Shown here: in pieces, positions 8,406 to 15,602 of the stretch
Position numbering within the stretch: position 1 is the stretch's first letter
Layout: every line of letters starts with the position of its first letter
Assembly (NCBI RefSeq): GCF_002943525.1
Contig: NZ_CP025394.1
Span: forward strand, 6,138,001-6,202,000
DNA from: Kitasatospora sp. MMS16-BH015
GTDB taxonomy: Bacteria; Actinomycetota; Actinomycetes; Streptomycetales; Streptomycetaceae
Direction of reading: 5' to 3'
Length of the DNA: 64,000 nucleotides
Notes under the pieces: generated by a model
Seen by the model: only the letters and a program-made list of their open reading frames with translations
Told to the model about the DNA's origin: nothing
The model's database searches: none
Translations under genes and position numbers: made by a program

Positions 8406-9038
8406 TCAGCGAGCGGCGGTGCGGCGCAGCGAGTCCAGCGGGGTGACGGCGGACGGACGCCAGACCCGCTCCTCGGCCGCCTCCCGGGCGCCGCGCGGCG
8501 GCAGCTCGGTCACGGTGTGCACCGGGCCCTCGGTCCAGGAGCCGGAGTGCGGGGTGCGCCCGCGCCGTCCGTCGCCCAGCGAGTGCCAGCCGGCCGGGGT
8601 CAGCGCGATGTACGAGCCGCAGCGCAGCCCGTGCAGCGTCGCGGCGTCCCGCAAGGCCCACATCCACGCGCCGTCCTGCTCCGTCCACTCCGTCGAGCCG
8701 TCCCGGCAGCGCATCAGCACGGCCGTCCGGGACGGGGTGCTCAGCCGCAGGTCGTGCGGGATGATCTGGCGCAGGTGGGAGAGGATCGCGTTCCGGTGCT
8801 GCCAGCCGTCCCGGGTGTGCGGGCGGGTGGCGAAGGAGGCGGAGGCCGCGACGTGGTGCTCGGCGTCCAGCACCGCGAGCACGGTGGTGCCGGGCTGGGG
8901 CAGATGGCGCTGGTGCAGCTCGGTGACGAACTCCTTGGGCGCCCGCAGCAGCGGTACGCCGGACTCGGCCCAGTGCTCGAGGGAGAGCGACCGTCTCTGG
9001 GCCGGGGAGAACTGACCTCGGTCGATACCGCTGATCAC
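8406..9038 (-). CDS. Conserved hypothetical protein
   Basis: This 210-aa protein is not recognised. The GTG at 9038 is chosen because AAGGAGGA immediately precedes it, although the 2-4 nt spacing is short. The longer frame to 9155 has no ribosome site. The middle contains TTVLAVLDAEHHVAASASF and HTRDGWQHRNAILSHLRQ, which look like a soluble alpha/beta domain. Trp- and Arg-rich segments (STEWTEQDGAWMW, LTPAGWHSLGDGRR) follow. No signal peptide or membrane helix is visible. It is encoded downstream of and in the same direction as recQ, separated by about 270 nt of AT-richer sequence that probably holds its own promoter, so it need not be co-transcribed. Confidence 0.65.
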   Translation of the reverse strand: MISGIDRGQFSPAQRRSLSLEHWAESGVPLLRAPKEFVTELHQRHLPQPGTTVLAVLDAEHHVAASASFATRPHTRDGWQHRNAILSHLRQIIPHDLRLSTPSRTAVLMRCRDGSTEWTEQDGAWMWALRDAATLHGLRCGSYIALTPAGWHSLGDGRRGRTPHSGSWTEGPVHTVTELPPRGAREAAEERVWRPSAVTPLDSLRRTAAR

Positions 9039-9311
9039 GATCCTCCTTTCCCGGCCCGCAGAGCACGCGGGCACGTGCGTACGCCGAAAGACGGGTCCAG
9101 CGGACCGGCCATGGGGTACGGTCCAATTCTCGGGTCTGGAGACCCCGAGCGGCAACGATGAAATGATGAACGCAGCCCGATTGCCGCTGTTCTGTCAGAT
9201 ATATCCCACTCCTACCGTGCCGCCATTCGGTGGAACCGGGTCTTTTCGGCCATCTCCGCCCCCGGCCTGGCGGCATTTCCGCCCCCTGACCCGCACTGGG
9301 TCTCGCCCTGG

Positions 9312-11630
9312 CTAGGCCTGGACCGCCAGGACCAGCGGCAGCACCGCACTCGCGCCCGCCTGGCGGAGCAGCCGGGCCGCGACCGTGACCGTCCAGCCGG
9401 AGTCGACCTGGTCGTCGACCAGGAGGACCGGACCGGGGTTGGCGGCGAGGGCGGCGTGCAGCTCCTCCGGGAGGGTGAGGGTGCCGGCCAGCGAGTGCAG
9501 GCGCTGGGCGCTGTTGCTCCGGGGGCCGTGCGGGGGGCGGCCGGTGGTGTAGGCGATCTGCCCGAGCAGCGGCAGGCGGCCGATCTTCGCCAGCTGGGCG
9601 CTCAGGCTGCCGACCAGGGCCGGACGGGTGGCGGAGGCCATCGCGACCACGCCCACCGGCCGGGCCAGCCGGGTGCCGTCGGGGCCCTCCGCCCCGGCCC
9701 AGCCGCCCGGCCCGCGCGCCCAGTCGGCCAGCACGCTCACCAGGGCGTCGACCAGCTCGGCCGGGACGGGTCCGTCGGGCGCCTGGTCGGCCAGCAGGGT
9801 GCGCAGCTTGGTGCCCCAGCCGATGTCGGAGAGCCGGCCCAGTGCCCGGCCGGTCTCGGCCTGCTCCCCGGCCGGGATCCGGCCCTTCAGCGGGACGCCG
9901 AGCGCCTCCATGCCGGTCGGCCAGAGCCGGCGCGGCTCGAACGGGACGCCGGGCCGGCCGAGCGCGGCCCGGGCGGCCCCCAGGGCCTCCTCCGAGAACT
10001 CCGCCCGGTACCGGGCGCCCGCGCAGTTGTCGCACCGGCCGCAGGGCCGGGCCTCCTCGTCGTCCAGCTGGCGCCGCAGGTACTCCATCCGGCAGCCCGT
10101 GGTGGCCACGTACTCGCGCATCGCGCTCTGCTCGGCCTCGCGCGAGGCGGCGACCTTGGCGTAGCGCGCGGTGTCGTACGCCCAGGGCGTGCCGGTGGCC
10201 GTCCAGCCGCCCCGCACCCGGCGGACGGCGCCGTCCACGTCGAGCACCTTGAGCATCGTCTCCAGCCGGGCCCGGCGGAGGTCGACCCGGGTCTCCAGCG
10301 CCGCCGTGGAGAGCGGCCGGTCGGCCTCGGCGAGGGCGTCGATCGTCCGCCGCACCTGCTCCTCGGGCGGGAAGGCGAGCGAGGCGAAGTACCGCCAGAT
10401 CGCCTCGTCCTCGCGGCCCGGCAGCAGCAGCACCTCGGCGCGCTCGACGCCGCGGCCCGCGCGGCCGACCTGCTGGTAGTAGGCGATCGGGGAGCTGGGG
10501 GAGCCGAGGTGCACCACGAACCCGAGGTCGGGCTTGTCGAAGCCCATCCCGAGCGCCGAGGTGGCGACCAGGGCCTTGACCCGGTTGGCCAGCAGGTCGG
10601 CCTCGGCGCTGCGGCGCTCGGCGTCCTCCGTGCGCCCCGAGTACGAGGCGACCGGGTAGCCGCGGTCGCGCAGGAAGGCGGTGACCTCGTCGGCCGCCGC
10701 CACGGTCAGCGTGTAGATGATGCCGGAGCCGGGCAGCTCGGGCAGGTGGTCGGCCAGCCAGGCCAGGCGCTGCGCGGGATCGGGCAGGGCGAGCACGCCC
10801 AGGCTGAGGCTCTCGCGGTCGAGCGGGCCGCGCAGCACCAGGGCCCGGTCCCGGCCCTCGCCGGCTCCGCGGTCTCCGCCGTCTCCGCCGTCTCCGCCGT
10901 CTTCGTGGTCGGGCGCGCCGACGGGTGCGCCGAGACCGCCGAGGGGTGCGCCGCCGGTGCCGAGCTGCTCGGCGACATCGGCGGTGACGCGGGCGTTGGC
11001 CGTCGCGGTGGTGGCGAGCACGGGCACGCCCGGGGCCAGGTCGGCGAGCATGGTGCGCAGCCGCCGGTAGTCGGGGCGGAAGTCGTGGCCCCAGTCGGAG
11101 ATGCAGTGGGCCTCGTCGACCACGAGCAGGCCGGTGGCGGCGGCCAGCTTGGGCAGCACCTGGTCGCGGAAGTCGGGGTTGTTGAGCCGCTCGGGGCTGA
11201 CCAGGAGGATGTCGACCTGGCCGGCGGCCACCTCGGCCTGGATGGTCTCCCACTCCTCCGGGTTGGCGGAGTTGATGGTGCGGGCGTGGATGCCGGCCTT
11301 GGCGGCGGAGTCGACCTGGTTGCGCATCAGGGCGAGCAGGGGGGAGACGATCACCGTCGGCCCGGCGCCCCGGGCCCGCAGCAGGGCGGTGGCGATGAAG
11401 TAGACGGCCGACTTGCCCCAGCCGGTGCGCTGGACGACGAGTGCGCGCCGGTGGTCGATCACCAGGGCCTCGATCGCCAGCCACTGGTCCTCGCGCAGCA
11501 CGGCGGACGGCCCGGCCAGCTCCCGCAGCACCGCCTCGGCCCGCGCGCGGACGGCGGGGCGGTCGGGGGACTGCGGGGCGGCCTGGCCGGGGAGCTGGCC
11601 CTCGGCGTGGGCGTCGGTCGGCTTCTGCAT
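9312..11630 (-). CDS. recQ: RecQ-family DNA helicase with C-terminal phosphoribosyltransferase-like domain
   Basis: This 772-aa ATP-dependent 3'-5' DNA helicase of the RecQ family has Walker A RTGWGKS (about residues 68-74), DEAH at 172-175 followed by CISDWGHDFRPDY, and helicase motif VI QVGRAGRG. A zinc-binding cluster ends in CGRCDNC. A Gly/Asp-rich loop made from a 9-bp tandem repeat separates the two RecA-like domains. The C-terminal ~130 residues are not a usual HRDC domain: they include VLLVDDQVDSGWT, the PRPP-binding signature of type I phosphoribosyltransferases, as in ComF. ATG 11630 is preferred; a GTG at 11669 is possible, and neither has a strong ribosome site. The gene is divergent from the DUF4192 gene. 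Confidence 0.9.
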   Translation of the reverse strand: MQKPTDAHAEGQLPGQAAPQSPDRPAVRARAEAVLRELAGPSAVLREDQWLAIEALVIDHRRALVVQRTGWGKSAVYFIATALLRARGAGPTVIVSPLLALMRNQVDSAAKAGIHARTINSANPEEWETIQAEVAAGQVDILLVSPERLNNPDFRDQVLPKLAAATGLLVVDEAHCISDWGHDFRPDYRRLRTMLADLAPGVPVLATTATANARVTADVAEQLGTGGAPLGGLGAPVGAPDHEDGGDGGDGGDRGAGEGRDRALVLRGPLDRESLSLGVLALPDPAQRLAWLADHLPELPGSGIIYTLTVAAADEVTAFLRDRGYPVASYSGRTEDAERRSAEADLLANRVKALVATSALGMGFDKPDLGFVVHLGSPSSPIAYYQQVGRAGRGVERAEVLLLPGREDEAIWRYFASLAFPPEEQVRRTIDALAEADRPLSTAALETRVDLRRARLETMLKVLDVDGAVRRVRGGWTATGTPWAYDTARYAKVAASREAEQSAMREYVATTGCRMEYLRRQLDDEEARPCGRCDNCAGARYRAEFSEEALGAARAALGRPGVPFEPRRLWPTGMEALGVPLKGRIPAGEQAETGRALGRLSDIGWGTKLRTLLADQAPDGPVPAELVDALVSVLADWARGPGGWAGAEGPDGTRLARPVGVVAMASATRPALVGSLSAQLAKIGRLPLLGQIAYTTGRPPHGPRSNSAQRLHSLAGTLTLPEELHAALAANPGPVLLVDDQVDSGWTVTVAARLLRQAGASAVLPLVLAVQA
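10872..10898. repeat. Three 9-bp tandem units inside recQ
   Basis: GTCTCCGCC is repeated three times in tandem, followed by a near-copy. Read on the minus strand it encodes the GGD-rich linker between helicase domains. The unit length keeps frame, so copy number can change without breaking the gene. Confidence 0.8.
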
Positions 11631-11873
11631 GGGTCCATCAATACCGGTTCCGACCGACAGGTGGGGCACGGCGGTGGTGGTCCGGTGGTCCGTGCCGGGG
11701 GCATTGTCACTGGTGCGATTGGCCGATGAGTCGCTGACTGTCCGTCATTCAGCCCTATTCATGGCCCAGATGGGCTAGGCCATGTGGGGGATCAATTGCT
11801 GGACCCCCCGATTTATCCACAGGAAAAGGATCTGTGCGGACGAAAGTGGATCTCGCGGGTCAATCTTCCGGAC

Positions 11874-13505
11874 ATGAACCACGAACACGCCGCACCCCTC
11901 CCGGGCCCGACGCCCGGCCCGCTCCCCAGCTCGCTCGGCCTCGGCCTCCCGACCCGGATGCGCGGCCCGGGCGACATGGCCGAGATGCTCCCCTACCTGC
12001 TCGGCTTCTTCCCCGACGACAGCATCGTCGTCGTCGGGCTGCACGGCCCCCGGCTCGAGCAGGGCGGGGTGATCCGCCTCGACATCCCCGAGAGCCCCGA
12101 TACTTGGCCGTCGATCGCCGCCGACACCGCCCGGCTGCTGATCGAGCTCTCCGAGCAGCGGGGCAGCCGCCCCAGCCAGGTCCTGGTCTACCTCTGCCAC
12201 GATCCGGCCGACGGCGACCGTCCGGGCGTGGTGGCCCGGCTGGCACCCCTGGCGGACGCACTGGTCGATCGCTTCGGCGATCACGACATCCGGGTCCGCG
12301 AGTCGCTGGCGATCGTCGAGGGCCGCTGGTGGTCCTTCCTCTGCCGAGGCACCGGTTGCTGCGGGCCGGACGGCACCCCGATCCGCTCCTCCCGGGCGCC
12401 CAGCCCGGTCGCGGCGGCCGCCACCTTCGCCGGGCTGGCCTCCCGGGGCAGCCGGAAGGAGATCACCGCCGCCCTGGCCCCGGTCCGGGGCACCGAGGCG
12501 GAGCGGCTCGAGGTCGAGCTGCACCGGGCCGGCCCCGCGCTGATCTGCCTGCTCGGCAGCGCCGCCGAGCGGGGCGAGCTGCTCGACCGGGTGAGCCTGC
12601 TGATCGACCGCGCCATGACGGCGTTCCGGGCCGGCGCGGCCGAGCTCGATGCCGAGCACACGGCCCAGCTGCTCACCGGCCTGCAGATCCGCGAGTGCCG
12701 CGACAGGGGCGCGGAGTACCTGGAGCCCCACGAGCTCGCCACGGCCCAGCGGCTCTGGCGCTACCTCGCCCGCCGGGCCGTCCCGCCCTTCGAATCCTTC
12801 GGCGCCGCCCCCCTCACGCTCCTCGCCTGGACCTCCTGGCTGGCGGAGGACGTCGCCACCGCCCGGATCGTCCTGTCCCGGGCGCTCGACCTGGACGAGG
12901 AGTACACCCTCGCCAAGCTGCTGTACGAGTCCCTGAACGCGGGGCTGCGGCCCGACGACCTCCTGGACGGCATCCGTCAGGAGCGCGCGGCCCGCCGGAG
13001 CCCGGCAGCCCGGGCGGCGGAGCAGCCGGAGCCCCCGTCGCCCGGGCCCGGCCCCGGACCCTCCGACCCGCCAGCCGCACCGGGGCGTTCCCGGACGCGT
13101 CGACGCCCGCCGGGCCCCCGGAGCCAGGCCGACCCGGAAGGGCGGGAGCCCCTCGACGCCGCCAAGAACCCTGACGCCGTCAAGACCCCTGACGGCGCTG
13201 AGGCCGCCGACGGCCCGGAGGCTGCTGACGGTCAGGAGCCCCCGGGCGCCGCGAAGGCGTCCGAGCCCCCGGTCGTCCCGGAGAGCCCGGAGCCCCCGCC
13301 GTCGTCTCCGGTCAAGGGGTGCGGTATCCCGGCAGCGGTCGCCGAGGAGTCGTACGGTCCGCCGCACACCGCCGCCGGCGCCCCGGCGCAGCCGCACACC
13401 GCCGCCGGCGCCCTGGCGCAGCCGCGCACCGCGGGCAGCCCGCTGCCTCAGCCGCGCACGGCCGGCGGTCGCTCGCCGCGGCCGGGCACCAGGAGGCCGC
13501 AGTGA
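11874..13505 (+). CDS. DUF4192 domain-containing protein
   Basis: This 543-aa cytoplasmic protein of the actinobacterial DUF4192 family has no established function. Characteristic segments are the start of the domain, GPGDMAEMLPYLLGFFPDDSIVVVGL, given here as positions ~25-50 only in part, then QVLVYLCHD, and the WWSFLCRGTGCC segment near residue 160. A helical C-terminal half includes LTLLAWTSWLAEDVATAR. After about residue 385 the protein becomes a disordered Pro/Ala/Glu tail ending in PHTAAGAPAQ-type repeats. ATG 11874 begins where family similarity starts; ribosome-site support is weak, and the frame is open back to 11784. It is divergent from recQ. Confidence 0.85.
   Translation: MNHEHAAPLPGPTPGPLPSSLGLGLPTRMRGPGDMAEMLPYLLGFFPDDSIVVVGLHGPRLEQGGVIRLDIPESPDTWPSIAADTARLLIELSEQRGSRPSQVLVYLCHDPADGDRPGVVARLAPLADALVDRFGDHDIRVRESLAIVEGRWWSFLCRGTGCCGPDGTPIRSSRAPSPVAAAATFAGLASRGSRKEITAALAPVRGTEAERLEVELHRAGPALICLLGSAAERGELLDRVSLLIDRAMTAFRAGAAELDAEHTAQLLTGLQIRECRDRGAEYLEPHELATAQRLWRYLARRAVPPFESFGAAPLTLLAWTSWLAEDVATARIVLSRALDLDEEYTLAKLLYESLNAGLRPDDLLDGIRQERAARRSPAARAAEQPEPPSPGPGPGPSDPPAAPGRSRTRRRPPGPRSQADPEGREPLDAAKNPDAVKTPDGAEAADGPEAADGQEPPGAAKASEPPVVPESPEPPPSSPVKGCGIPAAVAEESYGPPHTAAGAPAQPHTAAGALAQPRTAGSPLPQPRTAGGRSPRPGTRRPQ
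13363..13470. repeat. ~30-bp tandem repeat in the DUF4192 gene tail
   Basis: Four diverging in-frame copies encode PHTAAGAPAQ, PHTAAGALAQ, PRTAGSPLPQ and PRTAGG. The first two copies are nearly identical in DNA and the later ones drift. This is typical of slippage in a disordered tail. Confidence 0.75.
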
Positions 13506-13573
13506 AGCAGCGTGTGCTCCGCCGCCGGCTCCGCAGGTGCCGGGTCGGCCGCAGCCCGCTCCGGGCCTCGAGG

Positions 13574-14887
13574 TCAGACCTCGCCGCGCACCAGCTTGAT
13601 CAGCCGGTCGAGCACCTGCCCCCCACTCACCCGGAGGCCGTCATGCTCCCACTCGTTCGTCACCCACACCTGGAGGCCCCGGACGGCGTTCGCGGTCTCC
13701 AGCGAGTCGGCGGTGTCGACGTACATGTCGTCGTGGTAGACCGCCGCCGCGACCGGCACCGTGTTCTCGGCCAGCCGGGCCGGGTCATACAGGTCCGGCC
13801 AGTCACCGCGCTCGGCGAGCAGCTCGGCCGTCTCCCGGAGGGGCCGGAGCGAGGGGTCCGTCTCGAACATCGCGGGGTAGATCATCTCGCCGGTGAACAG
13901 GACCGGCCGGTCCGAGTCCAGCGCCGCCCGGGCGTCGAACTCGGGGTACTCGGTCCGCACCCGCTCGGCCGCCCACCGGGTGCCGGCCCCGTCCACGGAG
14001 CGCTGGCCGTAGATCGACTCGTGCAGCACGGCGTACAGCGGGCCCGAGGCGAAGGACAGCTGGGCGTGCACCCCGTCGAGGAAGGTGTCGGAGAGCTCGG
14101 GCCCGTCCACGCCCTCGACCCAGGCCTCTTCGAGCAGGTAGTGCAGCGAGTGCGAGCCGGTGCCGGAGCCGAGCATCAGGCCGAGCGCCTGGAAGGCCTC
14201 GACGGTGAGCTCACCGCCGTCCGGCAGCCGGGCCGGGTTCTTGGCCAGGTGCGCCGCGATCCCGCGCACCACTGCCACGTCCTGCGGGTAGCGCGCGTAG
14301 TGGGCGGCGTTCTTCCGCGCGACGCGCGGGTACGCGGCGCGGTACACGTCGTCGGCGGAGACCCGGAGGCCCGCAAGGCCGCCCGTCACGAACGCCTCCC
14401 GCAGCCCTTCCGGCGCCAGCGAAAGGTAGGTCAGCGTGCAGAAGCCGCCGAAGCTCTGGCCGAGCAGGCTCCAGCGGCCCTCCTCGCCCAGCAGCCGGCG
14501 GCGGATCAGCTCGGCGTCACGGACGATCGAGTCGGCCCGGAAGTGCGCCAGGTAGTCGGCCTGCTGCCGGGCGTCGCCACGCCGGGCCAGGGTCTGCCGG
14601 GTGGCGGGGGTGGACCGGCCGGTGCCGCGCTGGTCGAGGAGCAGCACCCGGTAGTCGTCGAGCGCCCGCACCAGCCAGCCGTCCCGGCCGAGCGGCCGGT
14701 TGGCCTTCCCGCCCGGCCCGCCCTGGAGGAAGAGCAGCCAGGGCAGGTCGTCGCCCTGCCGGCTGGCGGCCACCACCTCGCGGGCGTAGACCTCGATCTG
14801 CTCCCCGTCGGGGGCCTGGTGGTCGAGTGGCAGCTGGAACACGTGGTCGGTGGTGACGATTCCGGGCAGCCGGTTGCTGGTGGACAT
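13574..14887 (-). CDS. Alpha/beta hydrolase, proline iminopeptidase type (peptidase S33)
   Basis: This 437-aa serine hydrolase has no signal peptide and is probably cytoplasmic. The oxyanion-region motif is QGGPGG (residues 55-60; most relatives have HGGPGG), DQRGTGRS follows at 85-92, and the nucleophile elbow is GQSFGG with Ser145. A late acidic residue in YHDDMYV and the His in EWEHDGL complete a plausible triad. This pattern is that of proline iminopeptidases, which remove N-terminal proline from peptides. The long cap region (about 160-330) matches the larger S33 subgroup. ATG 14887 follows GAGGAG by 4 nt, so the longer open frame to 15262 is rejected. It is convergent with the DUF4192 gene. 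Confidence 0.87.
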   Translation of the reverse strand: MSTSNRLPGIVTTDHVFQLPLDHQAPDGEQIEVYAREVVAASRQGDDLPWLLFLQGGPGGKANRPLGRDGWLVRALDDYRVLLLDQRGTGRSTPATRQTLARRGDARQQADYLAHFRADSIVRDAELIRRRLLGEEGRWSLLGQSFGGFCTLTYLSLAPEGLREAFVTGGLAGLRVSADDVYRAAYPRVARKNAAHYARYPQDVAVVRGIAAHLAKNPARLPDGGELTVEAFQALGLMLGSGTGSHSLHYLLEEAWVEGVDGPELSDTFLDGVHAQLSFASGPLYAVLHESIYGQRSVDGAGTRWAAERVRTEYPEFDARAALDSDRPVLFTGEMIYPAMFETDPSLRPLRETAELLAERGDWPDLYDPARLAENTVPVAAAVYHDDMYVDTADSLETANAVRGLQVWVTNEWEHDGLRVSGGQVLDRLIKLVRGEV

Positions 14888-15602
14888 GCGACTCCTCGTT
14901 CTTGGCTGGAGAAGAGCGCGGTTCGGCGGCCACCTGCGGTGTTCCGAGCTCCCGCCGGGCAGTCGACGGTGGTGGCCGCTTCGGCGTCGCTCCGGTCCTC
15001 CCGGTGCGAACGCCGCCGCGTGCGCACCGTATCCTGGCGGCGGCCGGGAGCCGGTACGGGGAAGCCCGAGCACACGACCGGGCTGATCTGGCAGGCTGGC
15101 CCCATGGTCGGCCCGGGCGGGCGCGCGGTGGACTCGGGGGGCGTTGCAGCGTTCCCATCGCGCAGGTGTTCGGTGTCGTCCCGGAGGGGGTGGCAGCTGC
15201 CCGACCGGCGTGACCTGGGGGACGGGCGCCGCGTTCATCCCGTGGGGTGGCCACTTGGCCACTCGGGTCCACGGAGCCGGCCGACCGGGCTCGGCTGCTG
15301 CTGCCGCTGGTCGACACCCGCGGCCGGTCCGCCTGGCGCCCCGTCACGTGACGAGGTGTTCGGCCGAGGCACGGGCGTCGGCCGGGAGGACGGGCAGTCG
15401 CAGGCCCGCCACCCCTGTGGTCGGCGGCTTCGACCGGCAGGCCACTGGGCAGACCATGCTCCGGGCCCCGGGCGGGCCACGGCTCGAGCCGGGGAGCCCG
15501 AGGGCCGCCACCGCACCACCGACAGCAGCACCAGATCGCGATCGAGCACGCGCTCGGCCGACCGGCCCACGGGTCGTCGGTCGGCCGAGGGAGGAGAGCC
15601 GG
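14888..15602. other. 715-nt divergent intergenic region
   Basis: This lies between the divergent hydrolase and debranching-type genes. It is GC-rich, and I see no convincing gene. Open frames exist on both strands but lack a start with a ribosome site and do not resemble proteins. A 34-codon GTG frame at 15253-15357 is the best small candidate, yet it is unsupported. The right end carries an 11-bp hairpin beside the downstream ribosome site. Confidence 0.5.
15553..15589 (+). promoter_or_regulatory. Hairpin abutting the ribosome site of the debranching-type gene
   Basis: CTCGGCCGACC (15553-15563) and its exact complement (15579-15589) flank a 15-nt loop. The stem ends at the first base of the GGGAGGAG ribosome site (15589-15596). 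It could modulate initiation or mRNA stability. Confidence 0.5.

Noticed and set aside
8173..11484. An 1103-codon minus-strand frame overlapping recQ
   Set aside because: It is in a different frame from RecQ, is Arg/Gly/Pro-rich, and spans two real genes and an intergenic region.
15253..15357. A 34-codon GTG frame in the divergent region
   Set aside because: There is no ribosome site, no recognisable motif, and it is within the range expected by chance at this GC content.
15144..15602. N-terminal extension of the debranching-type protein, or a separate small gene
   Set aside because: The strong ribosome site at 15589-15596 sets the start at 15603. The upstream frame lacks domain character and a start signal.
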